Shown: positions 21,127 through 31,005 of the stretch, one piece after another
How positions within the stretch are numbered: position 1 is the first letter of the stretch
Layout of the letters: each line of letters opens with the position of its first letter
Assembly (NCBI RefSeq): GCF_006124995.1
Contig: NZ_QEWN01000007.1
Span: 1-61,751 of the forward strand
DNA from: Vibrio sp. Hep-1b-8
GTDB lineage: Bacteria > Pseudomonadota > Gammaproteobacteria > Enterobacterales > Vibrionaceae
Reading direction: 5' to 3'
DNA length: 61,751 nucleotides
The notes under the pieces: generated by a model
Seen by the model: only the letters and a program-made list of their open reading frames with translations
Told to the model about the DNA's origin: nothing
The model's database searches: none
Program-made: the position numbers and the translations under genes

Positions 21127-22080
21127 ATGCGTGTAGTTCTGGGGCCTATGGAGGGCGTGTTAGATCACTTAATGCGAGAGATCTTAACGGATATCAATGA
21201 CTATGACTTGTGTGTCACTGAATTCGTCCGTGTTGTCGATCAACTCTTGCCTGATCACGTCTTTCACCGCCTGTGTCCAGAGTTACTACAAGGCTCTCAG
21301 ACAAAATCTGGGGTTCCTGTACATGTACAACTGCTTGGTCAAGATCCACACTGGATGGCTGAAAATGCCGTTCGTGCAGCACAACTTGGTGCCAAAGGCA
21401 TTGACCTCAACTTTGGCTGTCCGGCTAAACTCGTCAACAAAAGCAAAGGGGGCGCGGCATTGCTGCAACATCCTGAGTTGATTCACAATGTGGTTAAAGC
21501 ATGCCGAGAAGCGGTTAGCTCAGATATTCCTGTCACAGCTAAGATTCGTTTGGGCTGGGACAACCCTGAAGACTGCTTCGAAATCGTCGACGCGATTCAA
21601 AGTGCCGGGGCAAATGAATTGACCGTCCATGCCAGAACCAAAACGGGTGGCTACAAAGCGAGCGAAATCAAGTGGGAGTACATCAACAAAATTCGCCAAC
21701 GTTTCGATATTCCGCTGATTGCCAATGGTGAGATATGGAATTATCAAGATGGTCAAGCCTGCATTGACACTACTGGAGTTGACTCTTTAATGGTCTGCCG
21801 TGGTGCGTTCAACGTGCCGAATTTGGGCAATGTGGTCAAACATGATCATGCGGTGATGCCTTGGTCACAAGTTGTTGAACTGCTCTTGGTGTATTCTCAG
21901 TATGAAATGAAAGGCGACAAAGGTCTTTACTATCCTAACCGAGTTAAGCAGTGGTTCGCGTATTTACGTCATCAGTACCCACAAGCAGATACGCTATTTA
22001 GAGAAATTCGCACCTACAACAAAGCTGCACCCATTGTTGAGCATATCACCCGATACCGAGATACACTCGTCGCAGCTTAG
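21127..22080 (+). CDS. dusC: tRNA-dihydrouridine(16) synthase DusC
   Basis: An FMN enzyme that reduces uridine 16 in the tRNA D-loop using NADPH. It is a TIM-barrel protein starting MRVVLGPMEGVLDHLMREIL. The catalytic cysteine is in DLNFGCPAKLVNKSKGG (about residue 98), and VTAKIRLGW and ANGEIWN are conserved FMN/tRNA-binding parts. Its 317 residues and its VTEFVRV and NRVKQWFAYL segments fit DusC rather than DusA or DusB. Its stop codon overlaps the end of the original reading frame of the convergent diguanylate cyclase. Confidence 0.93.
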   Translation: MRVVLGPMEGVLDHLMREILTDINDYDLCVTEFVRVVDQLLPDHVFHRLCPELLQGSQTKSGVPVHVQLLGQDPHWMAENAVRAAQLGAKGIDLNFGCPAKLVNKSKGGAALLQHPELIHNVVKACREAVSSDIPVTAKIRLGWDNPEDCFEIVDAIQSAGANELTVHARTKTGGYKASEIKWEYINKIRQRFDIPLIANGEIWNYQDGQACIDTTGVDSLMVCRGAFNVPNLGNVVKHDHAVMPWSQVVELLLVYSQYEMKGDKGLYYPNRVKQWFAYLRHQYPQADTLFREIRTYNKAAPIVEHITRYRDTLVAA

Positions 22081-23540
22081 AACACCAACTGATCTTTACC
22101 GGCGTTTTTCGCTTGATAAAGCTTTTCATCAGCAGCTTTGAATAACACTTCGAAGCTGCTTGCTCATTCAGCTTCAACCACTTCAACACCACCAGACACA
22201 GTGAAACCGTTTTCTACAGCCGCCTCTGAATGCTGGCAAATATCGTTCCTTACCCTGAGCATACTTTTCTTCAGCGGCTCTATCGCGTTTCCAGTCATAT
22301 AAATCACAAACTCTTCACCGCCAATTCGAGCCGCGGCATCACTACTACGAATGCCTAGGCTAATCTGTTCTGCCACATATTTAATAACGGTATCGCCGAC
22401 ATCATGGCCGTGGTTATCATTAATTTTCTTAAAATCATCAATGTCGAAAACCCCGAGCGCGATATAGTGACCGTGCAGGGCGTTATTGGTTAAAAACGCT
22501 TCTAAGCCACGTCGATTTAGCAGGCCTGTCATAGGATCTGTCGCGGCAAGCTCTCTGAAATAACCTTGCTCAACCCTCGTATTGATCAAAAATAACACCA
22601 CAACGGAGAACACATAGATAAAGGCCGTCACTAGAAGGCTGTATCGTTGAAAGTAGAAAAAGTGGCGAATCTCTTTTTGTAGATCAAAGAGATAATAAAG
22701 AGCATAGTTGCTTGCTACCCCTTCTATGTTAATCATTTTCAGCCTAAACGCATTGTCAGGTGGAGAGAGGTCACTGGTGTTTAGGATATGCAGTTCGCCC
22801 GCTAATTTGCCTTGAGTTGCGAGCAGGCGTTGGTAAGAGATATCTACTGACAGCATCCCCTGATGCACATCATTTAGGTAGACTGGCATCGTCATACTCA
22901 AAATGGTGTCATTGCTTGCAATGATTGGGGTTGGCCCAGACAAAGTAATTATATCTCGGTTACTGGCGGTCACGTGCCAGTATGGGCGAGCTTGGATGGT
23001 GTCGAGTAATTCCACCGTCAGACTCTTTGCATAATCATCAGGCGAAGACATTACATAGCCTGCTCTATCGATATAGTGAATGCCTAGCAGATACCCATCG
23101 ATATCGTGTAAGAATGACAAAATTGGAGCAAGTGACACTTGGTTGGAAACTCGCTGATAGATGTCACTACCTGGAGTACAAAGGCTTTCTCTGCCAACCA
23201 ACATATAGTTAATGTCGACAGCGGGAATGTCATAATCCCGCCCTTCGGATCTCAGTAGAGCGTCAATCGGCCACATCTGACATAAACCCTCGACAATTCG
23301 ACGATTATATTCAAGCAGCATAAAGTTTGCGTTCTTATCATGGTTGGAAAAGCTATAGTCTATCGCGGCAACGACTTTAGCGGCGCGAGAAGTTGCCTCA
23401 ACGACACGAGTGTATTCATCATCGATATCGCGATTAACGGCGTCATAATGGTTTTTTAGCGTCAATGCAAGCACGACTAAGGACCAAACCATAGGTGCTA
23501 AAAATACAAACTTTAAACTAAAGTGCCTGTCAACCTGCAT
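22077..23540 (-). pseudogene. diguanylate cyclase gene interrupted by an in-frame stop near its 3' end
   Basis: The open part (22164-23540, 458 codons) encodes an N-terminal membrane segment (about residues 9-27), an extracytoplasmic sensing region of ~270 residues, a second membrane segment (SLLVTAFIYVFSVVVLFLI) and a GGDEF domain. That domain has an active-site GGEEF and an inhibitory RxxD site (RSSD) five residues before it. A TGA at 22164-22166 stops translation after VSGGVEVVEAE. In the same frame, the next 28 codons encode FKAADEKLYQAKNAGKD, the conserved last helix of GGDEF domains, ending in TAA at 22077. The ancestral protein was about 487 residues. The truncated protein lacks that helix and is probably inactive or unstable; a sequencing error or rare readthrough cannot be excluded. 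Confidence 0.8.
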
Positions 23541-23556
23541 CTATTTCCTCACTAAA

Positions 23557-23597
23557 ACTAAACCCATCAATACTGTAATACAATTGATGGGTTTAGT
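23557..23597 (-). terminator. terminator of the PF04392-type ABC operon
   Basis: A perfect 15-bp inverted repeat, ACTAAACCCATCAAT/ATTGATGGGTTTAGT, with an 11-nt loop is followed on the minus strand by a T-rich stretch. It lies 67 bases after the ATPase gene. Confidence 0.75.
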
Positions 23598-23664
23598 AGA
23601 TATCCAGATTGATATTATCTCATAGATTTGGTGGATATTTCGGTAGCAATTTGTCAGCAACTCG

Positions 23665-24459
23665 TTAATTTAACAATAAGCTATCATCCGCCAGTTCTTC
23701 TCCACGAACCTTAGAAAACATCTCTAAAAGATCTGGAACTCGCATATTCGCTCGCTGTTCACCGGATACATCGAGAACAATCTCGCCTTGGTGAAGCATC
23801 ACGGTACGGTCACCACAAGCTAACGCGTCTTTCATTGAGTGAGTAACCATCATCACAGTGAGGTTGAACTCCGAAACAATTTTCTTTGTCAAATCAATAA
23901 TAAACGCAGCCATACGTGGATCCAGCGCTGCTGTATGTTCATCCAATAACAATAATTTGCTATCGGAAAGCGTCGCCATCACAAGGCTCACAGCTTGACG
24001 CTGGCCGCCCGATAATAGGCCAATGCTGTCACCTAAACGGTCTTCCAATCCTAGCCCTAGGATACTGATACGCTCCTGAAAAAGTTTGCGACGCTGAGAT
24101 GAAAGGGAAAGATTCCACCCTCTCTTTTTACCACGCATATATGCGAGTGCCATGTTCTCTTCAATCGTCAACTCTCCACACGTACCAGCTAAAGGATCCT
24201 GAAACACTCGAGCACATTGCTTGGCTCGCTGATCCACTGTTTGACGAGTAACATCGAGTTCATCAATCACTACGCGTCCACCGAACATTGGCGTTTCACC
24301 AGTAACAGCTCCAAGCAGCGTTGATTTACCTGCACCGTTCGAACCAATCACGGTTAGGAATTGGTGCTCCGGAACCTCAAGAGAAACACCACGCAAAGCA
24401 CGATTTTCTAAGATGGTTCCTGGATTGAACGTCACCTGAATATCTTCTAGACGAATCAT
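23665..24459 (-). CDS. ABC transporter ATP-binding protein (TrpZ-like)
   Basis: A 264-residue ATPase. Walker A is GSNGAGKSTL (about residues 39-48), the signature is LSGGQRQAVSL and Walker B with the catalytic glutamate-like region is LLLLDEHTAALD, followed by the H-loop MMVTHSM. The normal LIV-I-like catalytic glutamate position is read as DEH, consistent with this subgroup. Its start overlaps the permease stop by 4 bases. With the permease and binding protein it forms an uptake system of the PF04392 type (TrpXYZ in streptococci). Substrate (tryptophan or another amino acid) is inferred from family only. Confidence 0.88.
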   Translation of the reverse strand: MIRLEDIQVTFNPGTILENRALRGVSLEVPEHQFLTVIGSNGAGKSTLLGAVTGETPMFGGRVVIDELDVTRQTVDQRAKQCARVFQDPLAGTCGELTIEENMALAYMRGKKRGWNLSLSSQRRKLFQERISILGLGLEDRLGDSIGLLSGGQRQAVSLVMATLSDSKLLLLDEHTAALDPRMAAFIIDLTKKIVSEFNLTVMMVTHSMKDALACGDRTVMLHQGEIVLDVSGEQRANMRVPDLLEMFSKVRGEELADDSLLLN

Positions 24460-25400
24460 GCTACTTCTCCTGACTCTTTATCCTGCTTGGATAGATTTTT
24501 GCTCTCCATCGCAGGGCTAAGCTTTTTTGATTTAAGGTTACCTTTAATCTTGGGCGCAATCAGCGCTGCTGCAACCAGAACTGCCGTGACCAAGTTGAGG
24601 TCTGAGGCTTGCAATCCGAACATCCCTGAACTGAGTGCAAATGCGACCGCCAGACGGTAGAGCACTGAACCGACGATAACTGCAACAACAGCCACCCATA
24701 TTTTTCTTCCTGGAATAAGCGTTTGACCGAGTATCACCGCAGCCAAACCAACCACGATAGTCCCGACACCAGAAGTCACATCAGCAAAGCTGTTCGTTTG
24801 AGCAAACAAAGCCCCAGCAAAGCCAACAAAACCATTGGATAACGCCAGACCAAAGTAGGTATAAAAGGATGTGCTCGCCCCTTGCGCTGAAACCATGCGG
24901 GCATTGACTCCCGTCGCGCGTAGGCCTAGTCCGAAGTCGCTGTTTAGTAAACGTACCACCAGCCAGGCAGAAACCAACACCAATATGCCGACCAACAGTG
25001 GGCGAACTAACATAGGATCGCCGTACGCCTCAAACGGGGTCAGAATAGTCTCCTCACCAAGCAAAGCTAAGTTTGGTCTACCCATGATGCGGATATTGAT
25101 CGAAAAGGCCGCGATCATCGTTAATATCGATGCCAAAAGATGGAGGATTCCACAGCGAACCGCTAAAAACGCGGTCACCCAGCCAGTCGCAGCACCCGCT
25201 ACGATCGCCATCAAGGTCGCCAACCACGGATTGATACCGGCAACAATTGCAGTAGCGGCAACGGCGGCTCCCATAGGAAAGCTACCATCTACACTTAAGT
25301 CAGGAAAATCAAGCACGCGAAAGGTGAGATAAACGCCGAGGGCTACGAGACCATACAGTAAGCCAATTTCCAAAGCGCCAAAAAATGCAAAAGCAGACAT
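24456..25400 (-). CDS. ABC transporter permease (TrpY-like, branched-chain amino acid permease fold)
   Basis: A 314-residue hydrophobic protein with about eight to nine membrane segments from ALEIGLLYGLVALGVYLTFRV onward, and conserved LDFPDLSVDGSFPMGAA and NGFVGFAGALFAQ segments typical of the BPD_transp_2/LivH-related permease family that pairs with PF04392 binding proteins. The C-terminal ~30 residues are charged and cytoplasmic. It starts 63 bases after the binding-protein gene, and a long stem-loop lies between them. Confidence 0.88.
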   Translation of the reverse strand: MSAFAFFGALEIGLLYGLVALGVYLTFRVLDFPDLSVDGSFPMGAAVAATAIVAGINPWLATLMAIVAGAATGWVTAFLAVRCGILHLLASILTMIAAFSINIRIMGRPNLALLGEETILTPFEAYGDPMLVRPLLVGILVLVSAWLVVRLLNSDFGLGLRATGVNARMVSAQGASTSFYTYFGLALSNGFVGFAGALFAQTNSFADVTSGVGTIVVGLAAVILGQTLIPGRKIWVAVVAVIVGSVLYRLAVAFALSSGMFGLQASDLNLVTAVLVAAALIAPKIKGNLKSKKLSPAMESKNLSKQDKESGEVA

Positions 25401-25430
25401 AACAACTCCCTTTTCTGCTAAAGACTCACA

Positions 25431-25457
25431 CCCCCAAGCAACGCGGTTGCTTGGGGG
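25431..25457 (-). terminator. intercistronic stem-loop between the binding protein and permease genes
   Basis: A perfect 12-bp stem, CCCCCAAGCAAC/GTTGCTTGGGGG, with a 3-nt loop lies 6 bases after the binding-protein stop. No T-run follows, so it more likely stabilises the upstream mRNA or attenuates transcription than ends it. Confidence 0.7.
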
Positions 25458-25463
25458 ATTGGT

Positions 25464-26429
25464 TTATTTCACGCTTGTCGCACGGTCTAGTACAGACTGT
25501 GGAATCACCACACCAAGTTTGGTCGCAGCGCTTTGGTTAACAACCAGATCTGAGCCCTTTGCCACTTTGACATCAAGCGAACCAGGCGCTGCACCTTCAA
25601 TGATCGCTGCAACATAATCCGCGGTTTGAACACCCACCTGGTAGTAGTCAAATCCTAAGCTCGCAATGGCGCCTTTTTCTACGTATGAAGTCGCACCACC
25701 CAATACTGGTGTCTTAGCCTGATTAGCCGCAACAATCATACCCTCAATCGCACTCGCTACCGTGTTGTCTGTTGGCGCATAAATCACATCTGACTTCGCT
25801 GCGATAGCTTGCGTAGCAGATTGCACGTCAGCACTTTTCAGAGCCGTCGCTTCGATAACTTGAATGCCCTGCTCTTGTGCGCTGCGTTTTAGAAGTTCTA
25901 CTAACGTCACCGCATTCGCTTCACCTGGATTGAATACCACGCCGATAGATTTGACCTGTGGAAGAATCTCTTTGATCAATTCAACATGCTGGCTGACGGG
26001 AGAGAGATCGGACAGACCAGTCACGTTCTTACCTGGTTGTTCCAATGTCTTAACTAACTTCGCACCAACTGGGTCAGTAACCGCGGTAAATACAACTGGG
26101 ATCGTACGAGTAGCTGAAACGAGTGCTTGGGCAGTAGGAGTCGCGATACCAACTAAAACATCCGGTTTTTCACCCACATATTGGCGCGCAATCTGAACCG
26201 CAATAGCAGGATTGCCCTGTGCAGTTTTGTAATCGAATTCTAGGTTTTTGCCTTGCTCGTAACCTTTGGCTTTTAGCCCGTCGATTAGACCTTGGCGAGT
26301 GGCGTCTAGCGCGGGATGCTCGACAATTTGTGATACGGCTACCTTAGCCGTTTTTGCCATGATACTGGTTGATGAGAGTAACGTAACACCTGCGAGAACG
26401 GCGGTCGCAATAGCTTTTCCTGCTTTCAT
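25464..26429 (-). CDS. ABC transporter substrate-binding protein, PF04392 family (TrpX-like)
   Basis: A periplasmic binding protein of 321 residues. The signal peptide (residues 1-25) ends in SIMAKTAKVA. The mature part has the ABC_sub_bind pattern: AVSQIVEHPALDATRQGLIDGL, VGIATPTAQALVSATRTIPVVFTAVTDPVGA, and APTDNTVASA near residue 220. The frame begins further upstream, but the ATG at 26429 follows an excellent AAGGAGT Shine-Dalgarno 6 bases away. It is the first gene of the operon and is followed by a stem-loop, consistent with higher expression than the membrane parts. Ligand is not readable from sequence. Confidence 0.9.
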   Translation of the reverse strand: MKAGKAIATAVLAGVTLLSSTSIMAKTAKVAVSQIVEHPALDATRQGLIDGLKAKGYEQGKNLEFDYKTAQGNPAIAVQIARQYVGEKPDVLVGIATPTAQALVSATRTIPVVFTAVTDPVGAKLVKTLEQPGKNVTGLSDLSPVSQHVELIKEILPQVKSIGVVFNPGEANAVTLVELLKRSAQEQGIQVIEATALKSADVQSATQAIAAKSDVIYAPTDNTVASAIEGMIVAANQAKTPVLGGATSYVEKGAIASLGFDYYQVGVQTADYVAAIIEGAAPGSLDVKVAKGSDLVVNQSAATKLGVVIPQSVLDRATSVK

Positions 26430-26755
26430 CTTGACTCCTTGATGTCGTACCAACGCCACTGACTATCTAAACATTCTTCGAGGCCAAGAGTGCAATCACT
26501 AAATTACGGTGATGACGCCATAAGAATGACAAAGTAACCGCCACTGGTACGGTGCTCTCAGTCCCTTCTGCCTAGCAATAACCTGAGTACACAATTAATG
26601 GCGCTGGTATAAGCAATAATATGTTGTGTGAAGTTCTGTTTTGTATTTATAAATTGCACACTTTATGTGCACATCAATTATTATTACCAGCAAGCTGTAC
26701 AAAAGAAAAGCACGTTTTAACATTGGAGTAACAAAAAGAGACACCACCTTGCTAT
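26430..26755 (-). other. 326-base leader/promoter region of the PF04392-type ABC operon
   Basis: No gene is supported here. An inverted repeat TGCACA-N5-TGTGCA (26655-26671) looks like an operator. Nearer the operon, CTCAG and CTGAG (26557-26561 and 26583-26587) can pair across 21 bases within a GC-richer block that contains the sequence CTGAGAGCACCGTACC on the transcribed strand. This could be a structured 5' leader, but it matches no riboswitch class I can verify. A 60-codon frame on the plus strand (26665-26847) runs into the opposing methyltransferase gene and is not called. Confidence 0.4.
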
Positions 26756-27949
26756 CTACACTTTCACAGCATGAATCAGTATGTTACGGGGAGTCATCTC
26801 TCGTGAGCAAAACTCCGAGATTTGAACGCGATAGCCGTTCTCATTAAGGAAAAGTCCCTTATCCAGCACTAGCCACATTTCCAAACATCGCCTGAATGGT
26901 TGCTGAATCAAACTGATGCGTTCCATTTGCCAATACTTTTCCAAGCCCAATTGTTCAAAATGACTAAAATCAACATCCGGTAGAACGATACCTTTACTAT
27001 CACTCGCCCAACGACAAAACGCTTCAAAGCCTTGGGAAAGCTGCGACTTCTTAATACTTGGCACAGGTTGATAGCGTTCGAATCCCAGCACATTACGTAA
27101 TAGCAGATCAAAGCCAAGACGATATGACATCTCTTCGATTCGGTGCCTTCTCACCCGCTCGCCGCCAGTGACCGTTTCTTGAAGGGGGATCCGCAGCTCA
27201 GACTTGCTTAACCCAAGCTTAGATTGTTTCCCTTGGATAGAGAGTGCTTGATAGTGCTCATTGGCGATCAAATGATAGCAACAGGGAGAAAAAGTAATCG
27301 CTGGTAGCCTCTTGTCGGTAGCATGGTTAAGAAGCGATATATGCAGATCTCCGCAAGCATGCAGAGCGACGGCGTGCTGACTTGAACTGAATACCTGTTG
27401 TGCATCGCGACTCAACGCGTCGCCCTGAACAAAATGCATCGGCAGGTTGTGTTTGTCCGCTTCAAACTGCCCCGCATCACAAAGCATTTGCTGAAACTCA
27501 AAACTGGTCACCTTATGCTGGGTTTGACTCGCGAGTATTCTGCCGAGAAATCCCTTACCTGAGCACCACTCTAACCATTCGCTACCGTGGTGATCGCGCA
27601 GCGCCGCCTCTCCCATGGAGAGGATTTGCTCAAGCTTACGCCCTGGGACACCATTTTCGACACCACGCACTAGTGCTAACCCCTGCTTGTCGATAGAGGG
27701 CAATGTCGTCCACTGGGAAGTTTGCTCAACACAAGCCAAATAAGGCGTTAAGGCGTTAATAAGGCTTAGGTTATTCTGTTTATAGCCTTCAATTTCTTTT
27801 GGGCTCAAGCCGTCTAACCAAGCACACAGCTGTGGATTAGACTCTTTCCAGGGCAAATGGCTATCTAAACATGAAATGAAAGCCTCAAAACGCCAATATT
27901 GCTGATTTCGCGTTAGAAACTGATCGAGTGATTTGAATTGAGTATGCAT
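26756..27949 (-). CDS. SAM-dependent methyltransferase (Methyltransf_32/METTL25-like domain)
   Basis: A 397-residue cytoplasmic protein. The SAM-binding motif I is LEWCSGKGFLGRILA near residue 147, and a catalytic-loop motif resembling post-I/IV, FSPCCYHLI, lies near 220. This combination matches the methyltransferase domain 25/32 type. The target (RNA, protein or small molecule) is unknown. It is a stand-alone gene preceding cysB in transcription direction space but 54 bases downstream of it, so it may be read through from cysB. Confidence 0.75.
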   Translation of the reverse strand: MHTQFKSLDQFLTRNQQYWRFEAFISCLDSHLPWKESNPQLCAWLDGLSPKEIEGYKQNNLSLINALTPYLACVEQTSQWTTLPSIDKQGLALVRGVENGVPGRKLEQILSMGEAALRDHHGSEWLEWCSGKGFLGRILASQTQHKVTSFEFQQMLCDAGQFEADKHNLPMHFVQGDALSRDAQQVFSSSQHAVALHACGDLHISLLNHATDKRLPAITFSPCCYHLIANEHYQALSIQGKQSKLGLSKSELRIPLQETVTGGERVRRHRIEEMSYRLGFDLLLRNVLGFERYQPVPSIKKSQLSQGFEAFCRWASDSKGIVLPDVDFSHFEQLGLEKYWQMERISLIQQPFRRCLEMWLVLDKGLFLNENGYRVQISEFCSREMTPRNILIHAVKV

Positions 27950-28003
27950 GACTTCCCCCCGGTGTGCGTAGTGTAGAGGGAAGTCACTAGAGATGGTAGT
28001 CGC

Positions 28004-28996
<993 letters not shown>

Positions 28997-29267
28997 TTAC
29001 TCTACGCCCCATAGCGAGCGAACATAGTTTATAATATTTAGTTATAACGCCTATGGGTTCAAATTGATAGTCCAATCGTTATCAAGCCGCATAAAAGCAG
29101 AGGCTTGTGGCTATTTTGCAATCAAATACGCAGAATCAACCTTGCATTGGTATTTTTCATTAATAAAATCGAACATTTGAGCGATAATACAAAACAGGTG
29201 CAGGGAGTGATTAGAATCGTGTATGCTTGCTAGCCAGTAAAAAAATAAAACATAAGATACGGAATTT

Positions 29268-30032
29268 ATGAATATAGGGTTAATCATAGCTTTAGTTGCC
29301 ATCTTACTTGTCTTGGTATTGGGCTATAACATAATGCTTCAATACAAAGTCAAAGCTGAAACTGCACGGAAGCAGGAGAGTTCGCGCTATCTTCAAATCA
29401 TAGATGCAACAGAAGAATTAATCGGTCACGCACACCATATGCCTTATAGTAAGGAGTTATTGGTGTGTCTAAACACCCGTATCTTAGACGCACTACAAAG
29501 TATGCATGAGCTGGATCCAAAGAATAAACAGCTTGAACAACGCGTCGAACACGTCAAACAACAGATCAAACAACTTGACGAAAATTACCAAGGTGGCGAG
29601 AGTACAACCTTTAAAGTGCCAAGCAGTGATAAGCAAGCGATTGTTATGCTTAAACTGGTTAAACGCCTTCGCGACACTATCCGGAGTGAACACAACAAAG
29701 GTCGCTTTGAAACTCAGGCCTACGTTACCGAAAATGCTCGCTTGGAAACCATCCAGATACGCATCAACATTGAAAACGTCATCAAACGTTCAAATGATGC
29801 TATCGTACGTGGTCAACCGGGTACGGCTGTGCAACTGCTTCGTAAAGGACTTGATGCTCTTAGCACCAAAAATGACAACTATTCGAATCAAGCACGCGAA
29901 AAACTTCAAGGAATGTATGATGACCTTGAATCAAAACGCCAAAGCAAAAATGCTGAAGAATTACACCAGATCGAAGAAGACCAACGCAAAAACGATATGG
30001 ACCAGCTCTTTGGTGAGAAGAAAAAGTGGTAA
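29268..30032 (+). CDS. membrane-anchored coiled-coil protein of unknown function
   Basis: A 254-residue protein. One N-terminal membrane segment (residues ~3-23, IGLIIALVAILLVLVLGYNIM) is followed by a long helical, highly charged region with coiled-coil character (residues 35-120 and 160-250), ending in DQLFGEKKKW. No catalytic motif is seen. The arrangement, a short periplasmic start and a long cytoplasmic helical part, suggests a scaffold or septum/envelope-associated protein; that is inference. It is followed by its own terminator, so it is not an operon partner of miaE. Confidence 0.7.
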   Translation: MNIGLIIALVAILLVLVLGYNIMLQYKVKAETARKQESSRYLQIIDATEELIGHAHHMPYSKELLVCLNTRILDALQSMHELDPKNKQLEQRVEHVKQQIKQLDENYQGGESTTFKVPSSDKQAIVMLKLVKRLRDTIRSEHNKGRFETQAYVTENARLETIQIRINIENVIKRSNDAIVRGQPGTAVQLLRKGLDALSTKNDNYSNQAREKLQGMYDDLESKRQSKNAEELHQIEEDQRKNDMDQLFGEKKKW

Positions 30033-30058
30033 TATAGCCGCGATTACACATCCTCTAG

Positions 30059-30082
30059 AGGTCGCTGTTGCGGCCTTTTTTA
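30059..30082 (+). terminator. terminator after the coiled-coil gene
   Basis: Stem AGGTCGC/GCGGCCT (one G-T pair) with a TGTT loop and a T6 run lies 26 bases after the stop at 30032 and just before miaE. Confidence 0.8.
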
Positions 30083-30107
30083 TTTGAATTGATAGATTTT
30101 GTTCAAG

Positions 30108-30881
30108 ATGATTGAGTTAGACCAATACCAAGCTTTGCTAGAGCCTATTAACGGTTTTCTACACTGTTCAACACCTGACGCGTGGGTAGATGAGGCGCGT
30201 AAGCCAGAGAACCTTAAGGTAGTACTGATTGACCACTTGCTTTGTGAGCTAAAGGCAGGCCAGTCAGCAATGTACTTAATTCGTAAGTATGCCGTTGATA
30301 AACAGAGCGCGTACAGCCTGTTGGATTGGTTCGAACCATACGAGAACTTCGCTTACCGCAAAACCGGCAGCCTAGAGACGCTTAAAGGCAAAAGTCAGAT
30401 CTCGAAAACGATTATGGCAAAGTCAGACTCACCATACAGTCAGGATTTAATCGATAAGATGGTCATGCTCATTAAAGAAGAGCTACACCACTTCTATCAG
30501 GTTCTGGAAATCATGGATAAGCGTGGTATCGCGTACGAACCTGTCCAAGCGAGTCGCTACGCTAAGGGGTTGATTGGTAATATGGCGACTCATGAGCCCC
30601 AGACTCTGATTGATAAGCTCATCATCGGCGCCTATATCGAAGCACGCTCCTGTGAACGCTTTGCTAAGCTGGCACCACATATGGACGAAGATATTGCTAA
30701 GTTCTATATCTCACTATTGCGCTCAGAAGCACGCCATTACCAGGATTACCTCACCCTTGCGCAAGAGATTGCCGGTCAGGATATCAGCGAGCGTGTCGCC
30801 TATTTTGGTCGCATCGAAGCACAACTCATCTCTTCACCAGACAGTGACTTTAAGTTTCACAGCGGTGTGCCTAGTTTCTAG
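30108..30881 (+). CDS. miaE: tRNA 2-methylthio-N6-isopentenyladenosine-37 hydroxylase MiaE
   Basis: A non-heme di-iron monooxygenase that hydroxylates ms2i6A37 in tRNA. Iron-ligand motifs are visible: EELHHFYQVLE (ExxH), EARSCERFAKLAPH and RSEARHYQDYL (ExxH). Its 257 residues with the ATG at 30108 fit the family; a TTG three codons earlier is also open. Neither has a strong ribosome site. The last three codons and stop (CCT AGT TTC TAG) form the first part of an 11-copy 7-bp tandem repeat that continues into the 3' flank. Confidence 0.93.
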   Translation: MIELDQYQALLEPINGFLHCSTPDAWVDEARKPENLKVVLIDHLLCELKAGQSAMYLIRKYAVDKQSAYSLLDWFEPYENFAYRKTGSLETLKGKSQISKTIMAKSDSPYSQDLIDKMVMLIKEELHHFYQVLEIMDKRGIAYEPVQASRYAKGLIGNMATHEPQTLIDKLIIGAYIEARSCERFAKLAPHMDEDIAKFYISLLRSEARHYQDYLTLAQEIAGQDISERVAYFGRIEAQLISSPDSDFKFHSGVPSF

Positions 30882-30950
30882 TTTCTAGTTTCTAGTTTCT
30901 AGTTTCTAGTTTCTAGTTTCTAGTTTCTAGTTTCTAGTTTCTAGTTTCTA
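30871..30950. repeat. heptanucleotide tandem repeat, 11 copies of CTAGTTT
   Basis: Eleven exact copies of CTAGTTT (30871-30947) plus a partial CTA start inside the last codons of miaE and run to an A-tract. All copies are identical, which indicates recent slippage. The miaE stop (TAG, 30879-30881) is within copies 1-2, and every frame through the repeat contains stops, so copy number should not change the protein. Confidence 0.98.
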
Positions 30951-30984
30951 AAAAATAAGGGGTTGATAAGTCGCTAGCAACCCC
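30951..30984 (-). terminator. terminator of pyrF
   Basis: Stem GGGGTTG/CAACCCC (30959-30965, 30978-30984) with a 12-nt loop is followed on the minus strand by TTATTTTTT. It lies 21 bases after the pyrF stop and may also stop miaE transcripts. Confidence 0.75.
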
Positions 30985-31005
30985 CTTTGTTAACGTATTA
31001 CACGA

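Noticed and set aside
26520..26600. Possible thiamine pyrophosphate riboswitch in the ABC leader
   Set aside because: The transcribed strand has CTGAGAGCACC, reminiscent of the thi-box, but the 5' GGGGTGC part and the second conserved helix are missing.
26665..26847. 60-codon open frame on the plus strand
   Set aside because: It runs antisense into the methyltransferase gene and has no ribosome site or family resemblance.
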